From Nemertoderma westbladi (Eukaryota; Xenacoelomorpha; Nemertodermatida; Nemertodermatidae): a stretch of DNA of 64,000 nt. This document shows positions 20,926 to 32,463 of this stretch, in pieces. The translations under genes and the position numbers were made by a program. Below the pieces are notes generated by a model. That model saw only the letters and a list, made by a program, of their open reading frames with translations. It had not been told where the DNA came from and did no database searches. The first letter of the stretch is position 1; each line of letters begins with the position of its first letter. Location of the stretch: the NCBI GenBank assembly GCA_032718475.1, contig JAUCBJ010000484.1, positions 1-64,000 of the forward strand. The letters are read 5' to 3'.

Positions 20926-22208
20926 GTGACCATTTGGTTACATAGGTATTAGAGGTATTTTCCCCCGGATAATAATAATTGCCCCGGACAATTGCCACCC
21001 AACAATTGTCCCCTGACAATAATTGTCCCCGGAAAATTGCTCCCGGACAATTGCTCCCGGACAATTACCCGCGGACAATTACCCCCGATCAATTGCCCGC
21101 AGACAATTGCCCCCGATCAATTGCCCGCGGACAATTGCCCCCGGACAATGGCCCCCGGACAATTGAACCGGACTATTGCCCCCGGATAATTGTCCCCGGA
21201 CAGTTATTGACCCCGGACAATTTTCCCCGGACAGTTATTGTCCCCGGACAATTGTCCGCGGACAGTTATTGTCCCCGGACAATTGTCCCCGGACAGTTAT
21301 TGTCCCCGGACAGTTATTGTCCCCGGACATTGCCCCCGGACAATTTTCCCCGGACAGTTATTGTCCCCGGACAGTTATTGACACCAGACAATTGTCCGCG
21401 GACAGTTATTGTACCCGCACAATAGTCCCCGGACAGTTATTGTCCCCGGACAATTGTCCCCGGACAATTGTCCCCGGACAATTGTCCCCGGACAATTGTC
21501 CCCGGACAATTGTCCCCGGACAATTGTCCCCGTACAATTGCCCCCGGACAATTTTCCCCGGACAGTTATTGTCCCCGGACAATTGTCCGCGGACAGTTAT
21601 TGACACCAGACAATTGTCCGCGGACAGTTATTGTCCCCGGACAATTGTCCCCGGACAGTTATTGTCCCCGGACAATTGTCCCCGGACAGTTATTGTCCCC
21701 GGACAGTTATTGTCCCCGGACAATTGTCCCCGGACAGTTATTGTCCCCGGACAGTTATTGTCCCCGGACATTGCCCCCGGACAATTTTCCCCGGACAGTT
21801 ATTGTCCCCGGACAGTTATTGACACCAGACAATTGTCCGCGGACAGTTATTGTACCCGCACAATAGTCCCCGGACAGTTATTGTCCCCGGACAATTGTCC
21901 CCGGACAATTGTCCCCGGACAATTGTCCCCGGACAATTGTCCCCGTACAATTGCCCCCGGACAATTTTCCCCGGACAGTTATTGTCCCCGGACAATTGTC
22001 CGCGGACAGTTATTGACACCAGACAATTGTCCGCGGACAGTTATTGTCCCCGGACAATTGTCCCCGGACAATTGCCCCCGGAAAATTGTCCACGAATAAT
22101 TGCCCCCCCGACGATAATTGTTGCAGGACAATTACCTCCCGGAATATTGCCACCCAAACAATTGCCCCCCCCCCATATAATTGCCCCCGGAAAATTGCCC
22201 CCATGTCC
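20926..22208 (+). repeat. 1.28-kb minisatellite of palindromic 14/17-bp units
   Basis: An array of two related units, CCCCGGACAATTGT (14 bp) and CCCCGGACAGTTATTGT (17 bp). GGACAATTGTCC is itself a perfect 12-bp palindrome, so the array can form cruciforms at many positions. The interior is nearly homogeneous with a higher-order period of about 441 bp (the variant TTGTACCCGCACAATAGTCC recurs at about 21410 and 21851). Both edges are degenerate (ATCAATTGCCCGCAG-like units on the left, poly-C interruptions on the right). Long open frames on both strands are a by-product of the repeat. TATTTATAG lies at 20917-20925 and 22209-22217, immediately outside. Confidence 0.95.
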
Positions 22209-22217
22209 TATTTATAG

Positions 22218-25200
22218 AATATATTTTGAAACCTTGTAATCGTTTGAATGTTAGTAATGTGTCCTATAGTTTTCTAGAATTCAAATTCTAATATTAACTT
22301 GGATCACCAATTCTGAATTTTGAATTTGTGTGTGTTTTTAAATAAATTATTTTCGAGAAAAATTTGATTAACCTTATGCTAGCTAAATTTTTTTATGAGG
22401 AATTAATGGCTTCAGTACGTTTATTACCTATTATTTTTATTCTTATGAAATATTTTAGTTATAAAATATCGGAATTTTTGAGCACATAAATACGCAAAAT
22501 ATGATTTTTTAACTATATGAAACGGGCTTAGCTCAATAACCCCAAGTCCCAAGCCTCAGACGACCCGCGAGGGCCACCTGTTTGTGAGTACACGCCTAAC
22601 TGGAGAATTGCCAAAGTGAGTATTAACAGTAAGATGCAGGCCTTCTTAATAATACAGTATCGTTTTCATTGCCATATTGAGGTATCAAACATTAAGTTGG
22701 CATGAATGGAATGCTGTTATGATTTTGCGCACGAACGATTTCACCTGGTGATTGAGATGATTGCTTTGCCTTGCTTAGCTGCAGACAACTTCCGAGATTT
22801 TAAGATGGATCGATGATGGATTGGGTTGGTGCACGAAAAATAGTTTGAGCAGTATTAGGGATAACAAATGTTACATTGAGGGGCCGCCATCGATATGCAT
22901 TCTAATGTCGTGGCCTATAAGATGTTTGTATGCAGGGGCAACGAGTGATAGGGGAGGGGTTCGCCGGTCACTCTAGTCGCAATTAATCAAATACATCTCT
23001 GTCCAGGGGATTGGGCATATTTTATTGATTTTTGTTTATTGTATTGGTTAGTATAACTTGCCACCTTTTCAAGTTGCTCCTTTTCACAATAGCTGCACAC
23101 ATGCCTATGTTTACTTCTACGATTTATGTGCTGCTGCACTGCTATACTGTAATTTAGGATAATGTTAACATTCTTTGCACGTATTTTTTGTGACTTAATG
23201 TCAAAAAACTCCGGTGATAATTCCATTAATTAAATTACATTGATGATTGATATTTAATGTGCATCTTAATGGATCAAATTTCTACATACAACTTCCAGAC
23301 AGAATTACCATGTGACAATGGTAACAATGAATTGACACATGGTAACATTTTTTCGATATTTGCTTCTTGCGCCAATAATACCAGATTCACAGAATTTGGT
23401 TTTCAGGGAGCTGGCTTATTTGGATCCCAATTATTTTTGAGAAAACAAACAACATTGTTCATTGATTGATTATTCCCGAACGTTATTATAATATTGCAAT
23501 GGCATTACTTGTATTTCTAGATTTTCACCAATATACAATTATGGGCATTGTAAGTTTCTCTCTGAATGAGATCAATTTTATTAATTCATTCATCAGGTTT
23601 ATCAACCACACGTTCTCGGGTGCTACCTCTAGCACCATGCCACTGACAATCACCTAACATTTTGGGACTCCCCACTGCTACATTGCTTTAATCACCTCAA
23701 TTGTTGAGATCCCCTTCGTTGTATTAATCAGCGAAATTGTAAATTTCTTGCCCAATTGCTTTGATATAAACTTGTAGTTCAAGTTCATACTTTTAACACA
23801 ACATAGACTTTTACAATCATGTTTATAGAAGTGCGTTTTAATAACCTGGACTACCGTATTATTTTCATGAAATATAAACAAAAATATGCTGTTGCAATTT
23901 TAACACTAGTAGCCATGATAAAAATTATGGAGCTACTCTGGTATAGTGGTCTGCATTATGTTTAAATGACAAATATTGTTAGTATTTAGGTCAAGTCTCT
24001 ACGGAATGTCTTACCCTATTAAAGCCCGGGAGGGGGGGGGGGGGTCAATATGACCCCCCCGTGGTTTTTTTGTTATAACTCTGAAACAAACGCAACTGGG
24101 AATCTGAAATTTTATGAATTTTCCTAAAAATATAATATATCCAAAATGTGTGACATGGTGATTTGTTCATTGTATTGTTTCATGTTCCTCGTTCCTTTGA
24201 GGTCCGAGTCTGATGTTCTTGTGAAGTTCTTTTTTTTTTTGACAATTTAATGCTGTTATTAATTAGGTAGTTGAGTGTATTATTATATTAAATTTCGACT
24301 TAAATCAGAAAGAATTTTTAAACATAAATAAATAACTGTAGGTTATAGCAATGTCGGTAGCAGTAGCAGTTAGGTTATAGCAATGTCCATTGGCCACCAG
24401 TAGCAGTTAGGTAGCAGCCCAGCAGTCTTTGTTGCTTGAAATTAAATCTTGGTAATTCATTTCCTAAGCCTTCCTACATTCTTATTTTATGTTTATTGGC
24501 CACCACCAACGATATAAATCTTACCTAATAAAGAATTGACAATAAAAGATGAAAGAATACTGAATTATTCCTTGTGGACTAATTGGCTTGCATTGGTTCC
24601 GGTTTGGGTGTGCCTGTAGCCGAACGAATACATTCGCATGTGTCTCTATTAGCAACCGGTTCCCGTTACATTGTAGCTGCTATGCTGCTACCATAAACTC
24701 TATACCGTAATGACCCACTGGGGAGCAATTTCCTTAGAGCAATGCTCATATGTAAAATTAATCAAAGCTACGATTTTTATTAATTTTTTTATTCTCCAGC
24801 AACAAAGTTATTTATGACCAATCTGCATAATCTCCCTATGGTACAATCAATGCGCTCTTTCAAAAAAGCCACACCTTGTCATTACCACACCACACCACAC
24901 CACACCATTACTTTTTTAATTACTTTTTGACTTATAATATAGAACTTTATAAGCAAAACATTTTAAACATAGAGACGAGCTAGGCTGGCAACTGATTCAT
25001 TCAAAATATTCCTCCAGTCCACCTAGTATCTCTCGTTTCTATGGACGCATTGTGGAAGGAAGAACGATTCTCTTAGAATAAAACTTCCATCATAGTCGAC
25101 CACCAACGGACATTAGTTTACTGGCTTGATGATTTGCAATGCGAATTACTCTTACTAGCCTGAAGAAGCCCTGCTGTGGGTGAGTGAAAGCGAGCTAAAA

Positions 25201-26692
25201 CTGTTGTTCATTTTGTCACTTGAGGTCTCCCAACACTAAAATAAACTTAATCATGATTACCACCAGTGACGAGAGCGCGTCAGAATTTGTACACTGATTT
25301 GGAATATGTATTTTTTTAAACGAATTTCTTTATTTCAAATGTCAAAGATTCGCTGAAGAAGTTCTAGTTGATTCTAGAGATAGTATACAGGCGTAGCTTG
25401 TGCCCGCCCATCTGGCAATTTCCTCCTGTCTAATTTTTTTGACATAGCTTATGATTAGCTACTGTATAATGGGGTGGGCCTACCATTTCACCTGTACAGT
25501 TAGCAGATAGTCTAGTCTGTAAAATGAAAGCAAGTGATGGCTGATGGTTATCAATGACTGTGAGTGTGACCGTTGAAAAACCGCTTGAGTATCGTTTCAT
25601 TGGGCCATATATATTTTTGCAATTATTTAAATAATTAAATTAAGACATTGAACTTTTGTGCACTCGTCTACTTGAGACTCGAAATGACTACAGCATACCT
25701 ACCATTTATTCGTGTGCTTCCTTGCCATGTGTTGTCTAATTACCTATAGTCGTATATATCGATTTATTATATCAATCACTATACCGGTTGCTCTGAGCCG
25801 AAAGTGGGGGTGGTGGTGCGCAATACAATGTCACTAACACAAGAGTAAGTAAAAACCATGCCATTATTAGAGCTCAAAACAGCTTGTTGTTTTGTTGCTG
25901 TTTGTGCTTTTTGTTTTGTTGCTAGCTTGCAAAACATTCTCTGTTTTTTGGTCGTTCGAGTCATTCATTCTATACATGTAATTAATGATTATCATAGCTA
26001 CCTGTAAATTCAATGAATGTTATTCTGTTTTGCATTTTTTCTTGATGATGGATTGTCCGACTAATTGGATTCTACTTTTAGCAGTAGCCACTATCGCAGA
26101 TTACATCATGAACATTGTAAACAGTAACAAACCTGCACTCTATAAATATGATATCGACTAGATGACGTTTATGATGAGAATATATGTAACAAAAAACAAC
26201 TCACTTAATGCAACTAATGGGGTCGATAGTAATACATAGATATAAAAAAATATATACTACTTATCCATGTTATTGATACTGCGCGGGTTTGCGTTGGCCA
26301 CCGAGGAAATGTATTTACTCATAGATCTTAAATTACGTCTGTGTTTATTTCTTTATATTTTTTATTAATAATTATGTAATCCGTAGCTAACATGATCCAA
26401 AAATTCTTGAAAAAATTATATTATATTCCATTATATTTTTTATATCTTTTTATAGACACAGACTAAATGTGTACCAGGTTTCGGACAACAGGGGGAAAAC
26501 TTGACACAAATTCAATATCTGATAATAAATATCTTAAAAATTACGCGATTCCTAAATTTGTACACTACCCGGTTAAAAAGAACGCATGTGATCGGATTAG
26601 TCCTACAATTGCGCCAATAAAAGATAAGTTATTTTCGGTAAAATAAACTTATTATTCGAGGTTAAGACCCCTAGATCCCTTCCTATAATAAA
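22218..26692. other. no gene recognised
   Basis: AT-rich sequence with a poly(G)/poly(C) foldback at 24030-24060 (GGG run, TCAATATGA, CCC run), a (CACAC)n patch at 24885-24905 and a short duplicated segment GGTTATAGCAATGTC at about 24342 and 24373. Frames at 22987-23881 and 25779-25964 are short and have no recognisable domain. Confidence 0.45.
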
Positions 26693-26838
26693 TAAATATC
26701 TTGTCTCAATGTTAAATGATTAATTATAAGAGGATGAGCAGGTTACAGAGTCATGTTATTTAAACCAAAACAATAAACGAAAGTCAATAGTTACAGGTTT
26801 TTGTTAGAATAATCAGCTGTTATTTGCTCGATTTTCCC
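26693..26838 (+). repeat. unknown interspersed repeat, copy 2
   Basis: Second copy of the ~150-bp repeat at 18937-19085, in the same orientation (GTCTCAATGTTAAATGA, AACCAAAACAATAAACGAAA). Confidence 0.65.
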
Positions 26839-26971
26839 CTAAATAGGGATGAATTAAATTTCGTATTTTTACTTGAATTTTAAAATGAATACAATAATAC
26901 TAATAATAGATTTACAATTACAGATGCACACCCAATATTACTATTACCGAGTTCTATTTACTAGTTAATTC

Positions 26972-27600
26972 AGTTAGTATGAGCCTGGGAGTGGGAGGTC
27001 TGCACCCCGATGGCCAGCACCATCCCCAAATCCGAGTCCCTTCCTCGCAGACAAAGTGAGTTGGACCGCAACAACGTAAACTGGAGGCGCCTGTGGACAC
27101 CACCCATCACCAAGGCCAACCCTCGCGAACGCATTCCCCCACGCCTGGCGACCAGAGTCTCTGCAAGGGCAAGGTGCCGGATGAATATCTCGGCCTCCTT
27201 GCACCAGACCCCGTCCATGGTTCCAACAAGAAGGGGCGTGAACGAGATCCTCCTTGCCTCACTGAATGCGCTGTAATGCACCTTCTTCACAGGGATGCGT
27301 TGTTCGAGACGGGACTCCGCGACTTCGGAGTTGACGGGTCTGTTGATGTATGAGGGGATACCGGCATTAACAATCGCGATGTGAAATGACGCCCCCCTCT
27401 AATAGACCCAGACACCCCTTGCCAGAAGATCTGCCCGCACCCATCCCACCTCACGGCCAACGCAGTCCAGGTACCGGTACCCAGAGGACAGGGTCACCTC
27501 CCGCTGGGCGCTGGATCCTCCAAACGTGGACGAGATCATGTCCACCTCACGCAACTCGTTATGCCTCTTGAATGATGATTATCCCCCGGTGTTTGCAATT
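26972..27600 (-). pseudogene. retroelement ORF C-terminus (nuclease-like domain), degraded
   Basis: The minus strand, from about 27590 down to 26972, reads in one main frame with few stops. It shows RHNELREVDMIS, then GWVRADLLARGVW, FHIAIVNAGIPSY, then ISFTPLLVGTMDGVWCKEA and RRLQFTLLRSNSLCLRG. This order (RHN block, xADLLxRG block, FHIxIVNxxxPSY block, xSFTPLxxxTxGxxxxEA block) is what I remember from the C-termini of long invertebrate retroelement polyproteins, where the middle part looks like a PD-(D/E)XK nuclease. A stop after GVWVY and loss of upstream RT indicate a dead fragment. The clade is not assignable by eye. GC content is far above the surroundings. Confidence 0.45.
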
Positions 27601-28688
27601 GAGGGCATGCGTAAAAGGAGCTCCACAACGCTCGCTATTCGACGTGAGACCAGGCGGTGTGAGACCGTAGAGTAGCGCAAATAATATGCCGCTTAGATAT
27701 CTGAAGAACGAGCTATGTGTACACTATCTTACATTTTCTGAATATCATTTCCAGACAGGTTGACTGTTGAGTTGTTTTCCCTTGAGCACATTGCTTTTCA
27801 CTCCTAATATTTTGGTCCAACAACATTCATAAAGTATAATTAATTAATGTGTATAGGAACATTGGCATGTCCTGGGAGCGTTGACATTGGAAACATTGTA
27901 TATAGCATTGTTTTATTATAGCCTGTACAATTAAATCCCCAGGTGGTCTCATTCGCATTTCTGTACCAGTCCAGTAGTACATCTTTACCAATTGTATATT
28001 AATTAAGTTCCTTTCGAGAGAAAAAGTGGATTACTTAGTCATCACACCTATGTAATCATACAATTATTATTGTGAGGTACTATTGTTTAGCGGTGAGTGC
28101 CAAGTTTGACACTGTAATTCATTACCCCGCGGGGCCTATAGGAGGGTCTATATACAGTAGAGCAGGGTGGGCTGTCGTGCTTGTGATAAATAAGAAGTCA
28201 TACGCATGATCAGATAATCGATATTATTTAACATCTCCAAAATAATGATTGATTAGAATTTTTGGAAAAATATGATTGATTTCATTTCTATTTGATAATT
28301 TATTTATAATTTCTATATAAATTTAAGGAATATAATTTTGCGAGTTAAAATATAATTAAAATTTGCATTAATCAATCACTCAACTCTATCCTGAATTAAT
28401 GTCTCCTAACTCACCACAAGATTCATGAGGAAGTTTTCAGACATGGCATTATGAACCAATAACATAATAAATTGAATTGAAATCATTAATATATATTTTA
28501 TTGCTAATATATATGGCTCTCCATATGGCGATGATACATAATTTTTATCTTAACCGGTTACGTTCGTGTTGAAATCATAAAAATTAAGTAATGCCAATTG
28601 ACTCAGTAGAGTAGGGTTTATAGTATCCAGCTGGTTTATACAAAGTCCTGTACAATATTGTCGTATACCTCCTGGTCGATACTCAACT
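27601..28688. other. no gene recognised
   Basis: AT-rich sequence without convincing exons or elements. Confidence 0.5.
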
Positions 28689-28698
28689 GTGGTGGCAC

Positions 28699-29488
28699 GG
28701 TTACTCGAACTTTGTTCCAATGAAAGTAGTTAAATTGCGAACTTTCTTCCAAAGGTAGCGAACTTTGTTCCAATGGTTGCGAAATTTGTTCCTATAGATG
28801 GGAATTTTGTTATTAAAAAAACATTGTTATTTTACTAAAATGATATTTTTATAATTATCTTTGATATTTCAACTACTGTACATAACAATATACGTAAACC
28901 GATAAACTGATTACAACGGAAAGCACACTATTGAGTATTTAATATTTATTGTGGTAGAGGTGTTATATAATAAGGTTTTGGCAGTCAGGAAGCATTGGGT
29001 ACTTTTAGAAAGCTGAAAAACACGCACATCTACAGTATGTGCTAATTGGACAGACTGACAGAAATAAACCTGGGGCAATATTACACTGCAGCTGTCTACC
29101 ACTGTCTCTTCTCAATTATTAATAAAGATGCCTTCAGGGTCTTGCAATTTCCAAATAGATACTTTAAACTTCACCTGTGTGATAATGCATGCTAAGGTGA
29201 TTAGGACGGAACTTATCAATTATTTTGTTTTTATAAAGAGCATCCCACACCGTAGTCTCTACACCATACATCTCACCTCTCACTATTAGGTTTAATCCGA
29301 TAAGTTATGGACTACAACACTGAAGGAAATAGTTGGTATATATATTCGTAATCGTAATATCTTGTTGTTATGCCGGTATTCATATGTTAGTCATTAAAAA
29401 CCTAGAGGTGTGGGATTCATTGGAACAAAGTTCGCAACTATTGGAACAAAGCTCGCAAATGTAGGTTTTGGAACAAAGTACCGTAAAC
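28699..29488. mobile_element. foldback element 1, arms of tandem CGAACTTTGTTCCAAT-like units
   Basis: The left arm (28699-28812) has four to five ~20-22-bp units related to GCGAACTTTGTTCCAAT. The right arm (29405-29488) carries the reverse complement, TTGGAACAAAGTTCGCAA-like, about three times. Ends read GGTTACTCGAACTTTGTTCC on the left and, in reverse complement, GTTTACGGTACTTTGTTCC on the right. The direct repeat GTGGTGGCAC lies at 28689-28698 and 29489-29498, immediately outside. The ~590-bp interior is AT-rich and non-coding. The 9-10-bp TSD suits Mutator-like or Foldback-type transposition. Non-autonomous. Confidence 0.8.
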
Positions 29489-29498
29489 GTGGTGGCAC

Positions 29499-29769
29499 TG
29501 ATGCCCTATGTATAATCAGAAATCACCAATTCAACTGCATTATCAAGTCGAGAGACATCCCAATTCACGTTTCAGGAAATGACAAACGTTTCCTCACACC
29601 AGCTGATCACCAGATCTTTTTCACCAGATCACATGATCATGGACTGGCTGATCAATTCTACGAAGGGGGTTTTGTAGTGCCCGGAAAGATTAATACGGCA
29701 TGCATGTATGGTGGTGATTTTGATTGTTTTGGCAATAAGATGTTATACTACCGATATTGTATGTACAGT
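29499..29769 (+). CDS. possible exon of an unrecognised protein
   Basis: This stretch is open for about 90 codons after the foldback element and has protein-like composition (FLTPADHQIFFTRSHDHGLA, FYEGGFVVPGKINTACMYGG, with several Cys). An acceptor at about 29519 (CTATGTATAATCAG) would start it. The frame also stays open if the foldback element plus one TSD copy is conceptually ignored, running back to about 28630. No good splice donor in the phase needed by the next exon is visible, so membership in the same gene is unproven. No domain recognised. Confidence 0.3.
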
Positions 29770-29818
29770 GTTTCGTTATTTATACGAGCAGTGATCTTAT
29801 ACCATTAACCCTGTGCAG

Positions 29819-29951
29819 CATCCTGGTGTATGTACCGGTACCGGTACTGGTACCGTCACCGTCAAGGGATCTGGTGTCTTCGGCAGTAAGAGCAGCACAG
29901 GCTCTACTGTTACCCGCAATAAATTTACCTTTAGAGAAGATTTGATTCCAG
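29819..29951 (+). CDS. internal exon of an unrecognised protein (exon A)
   Basis: The acceptor CCCTGTGCAG precedes a 133-base segment with one clean frame (Gly/Thr/Val-rich start, then GVFGSKSSTGSTVTRNKFTF, REDLIP). It ends at CCAG|GTGATT in phase 1. The next exon at 31696 begins with two bases that complete the codon, so the phases agree. The composition suggests an extracellular beta-rich segment, but I recognise no family. The other two frames contain stops or are hydrophobic low-complexity. Confidence 0.45.
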
Positions 29952-30342
29952 GTGATTCCATACCACTGATGGTTTATTATTGATTTAATATTTATTATTG
30001 GCTATGCATTACCTTTCGTTTTCCGAGATCTTCAGCAGTTCCACCATCATAAATCTAATCATCATTATAAATCCCATATCATTGCCAGCAATAAAACTAA
30101 TTAAGGCTTTCTTAGAGTTTCATTCTATTCACTCCTAGTTTATTGAGATTAGATAGCCACCAAATAAGTATTGAATGATAGATGTTTAAAATATGTTGAG
30201 CAGGGTGCGGTGTATTAGAACACACACTGCGATATAAATATAAAAGGTAATTTTAATGATGTTGATATATAGCCAATAAATTATATATTCCCCAAGGCCT
30301 CTCTAGGCTCTATCTCTAAGGTCTGTCTCTACAGTATATTTA

Positions 30343-30480
30343 ATATGGTGGCACGAATTTTGTTCCTATTAATATTTTGAGAACTTTGTTCCTCCACTTC
30401 CGAACTTTGTTCTTTCACTTCCGAACTTCCCATGATTGCGGAGTTTATTCCTATTATATGCAGACTTTGTTCTTTTCTGT
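30343..30480. repeat. solo arm related to foldback element 1
   Basis: Begins GGTGGCACGAATTTTGTTCC and continues with three to four units such as GAACTTTGTTCCTCCACTTC, CGAACTTTGTTCTTTCACTT and CAGACTTTGTTC. Same unit consensus and orientation as the left arm of foldback element 1. No inverted partner is visible nearby. It sits in the intron between exons A and B. Confidence 0.7.
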
Positions 30481-31695
30481 TAAATTACTTTCAGTTTGAC
30501 TGTTAATTATTTATATGTTACTTTAATGATGTATGATAGTGGCTTTCTATGGAATGTGGAATTATTCTTTCTCCATATAATATATAAGTTAATTGATTGT
30601 AACCCCCCCCCCCCCCCCCCCCCCCATTATCCATAGTCACAAGTCACTTATACCTTCTGGTTTATGAAAGCCTATTAATCATTCACATTTTACAGTCATT
30701 TCAACCAATCTAAATTAGTTTACTTCACACACACACACATTCCAACACACACTGACAGGAATCGGTCAACTGTGTGCAACCTTGTCGGATTCTGGAATGG
30801 CTTATCCTCCCAGATAAGATCATCTATGGAACACTATTCCTTTAGGGACTAGTAGGGAACCATTAATTTATTAATAAATTAATGATTACCCATCAAAACG
30901 AGTAATATATATCACACGATACATCCAGCCGCAGCCCGTTCCACATTTCCTGTTTTCTTGGTGAATCAATGTTGAAATTTAAAACTCATATTGATTTAAT
31001 AGGCAATTATATCACATCTGTTCAAATACATAATAGTGTCTGGTGCTTTATAACCAACCAATGGGACACTGCAGAAATACAAGGCACCATAAAATATAGG
31101 AATGAAATAAAATAATGAATGGATGAATCTTTTAGGCTCATTAAGGCAGGGAATGTCTGTTCACCACAGTAAACCCTTCCACTCTGTGGCACACGTTACA
31201 TGGATTGCCAAGTATCGACCCGTCAGGGATGAAAGTTTGGGTTGTGCTGCGCTGCTGCATAAAGCGAACTGTGCCCAAACATTGATCTATTTAGTGATAT
31301 ATTAAATGAGCCATTTAACTCTATAAATAATTTTATAAATTTTTGTCAGTATTTCTTTACAATTTATATAGTGTTATAATGATTAATATATTAATTATTA
31401 ATAAAAAATAATATCGCAATGCGAGTGAACAATATTGCTTCAAAAGTGACATGAATGTTACTGATATGCTTAACTATAATTTGTGATGCTAGCTGGAGTG
31501 TCTACAGGTAAACTCTACAACCAGATTAAGGTTTTATTGGTATATATAGATTTATTGTTGGTTATATATTTGAAGTTTGTTTTATTGATTAATCGCAATT
31601 AATATCGATATTGGATGTGTAATTAATTAATATATAGTCAGATATATTATGTTAAATAATTAATATTTTTTAATAACCCTGTTTAAACTTAACAG
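30481..31695. other. no gene recognised (probable intron)
   Basis: AT-rich sequence with a poly(C) tract at about 30603-30625. If exons A and B belong together this is intron. One short frame at 31123-31305 has no recognisable domain. Confidence 0.45.
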
Positions 31696-31811
31696 AATGG
31701 AGTCCCAGTGAGTTCATGTGGAGGGCCAGCTTGAAGGGGCGTGGTAGCATCATCAATGAGATTGAGACAGACCCAAAAGTGTTCAATATTACCGGCTGGC
31801 TCGAGATTTAG
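31696..31811 (+). CDS. probable terminal exon of an unrecognised protein (exon B)
   Basis: The acceptor AACTTAACAG is followed by a frame reading WSPSEFMWRASLKGRGSIIN, then EIETDPKVFNITGWLEI and a TAG stop at 31809-31811. Its phase matches exon A, giving a continuous REDLIP-E-WSPSEF join. The residue mix is protein-like, and NIT is a potential N-glycosylation site. The next host exon (32391) lies only 580 bp downstream. A donor inside this exon (CCAAAA|GTGTTC, phase 0) would join in frame to 32391, so both could belong to one receptor gene; that donor is weak. Confidence 0.5.
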
Positions 31812-31899
31812 GCGCAAACGCAACGGTTGTGTGTGTTGGATTTTTTTTTATATTTTATTTAGTTATTTTTTTTTTATTATTGTTTATGTTTTTATTGGC

Positions 31900-31908
31900 A
31901 TCCACAAC

Positions 31909-31942
<34 letters not shown>

Positions 31943-31945
31943 GTG
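31900..31945. repeat. (ATT)n microsatellite
   Basis: A run of about ten ATT units within an AT-rich stretch. Confidence 0.9.
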
Positions 31946-32390
31946 ATTGTTTATTTTATTTTATTTCATTATTATTAACAAAATTAAAATTTATAATAAT
32001 GATAACGACGTATTGGAATTACCTTAATAAAAAATCCCTGAATGGGAATCTTTATATGATACTGTTTATACTTGACGGTATAATTTACTCGTTGTTTATT
32101 ATATATTATATTATTATTATTTCCTACCCAAACATATTGGGTTAGTCTGGGAAAATGTATAGCCATAGGCATAGCTAGTGATTGATACCACATGGTAGTC
32201 ATAGAAGAAACATAAAGACAGCCTGTTCCACACCACACTCCCAATTTATAGAGAATGAGAATATCAGAAGAATATCAGAGAATATCAGAGAATTCATATT
32301 AATGCAAAAAAAATCATGGGTAATATTGACTATCATGTTTTATGTTATTATATATTATTAATTATAAATAAAGTATTAATTATATTTTAG

Positions 32391-32463
32391 ATGGCTAATG
32401 ATGGCTTGAGTAAAGATTGTGTTGTGGTGATGAATAAAAAACTACCAGATTTAGGCGAAAACG
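32391..32463 (+). CDS. HRM-receptor exon 1 (first Cys of hormone-receptor motif)
   Basis: The acceptor TTATATTTTAG is directly followed by ATGGCTAATG, and the exon ends at GAAAACG|GTGAGT, a strong donor, in phase 1. It encodes MANDGLSKDCVVVMNKKLPD plus four more residues, with one Cys that fits the first of six in the hormone-receptor motif. The ATG sits exactly at the acceptor, so it is probably not the start codon. A secreted receptor would need an upstream signal-peptide exon, which I did not find. Confidence 0.65.

Noticed and set aside
20979-22239. Long open frames rich in PRTIVPGQL-type repeats on both strands of the minisatellite
   Set aside because: They are translations of the 14/17-bp tandem units. 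All frames and both strands stay open because unit lengths mix and the unit lacks stops; no start, splice or domain evidence.
22987-23881. Cluster of short frames of 60-80 codons
   Set aside because: AT-rich, no motifs, no splice pattern linking them.
24885-24910. CRISPR-like short repeats (CACAC)n
   Set aside because: Simple microsatellite; no spacer-repeat structure and the genome is eukaryotic.
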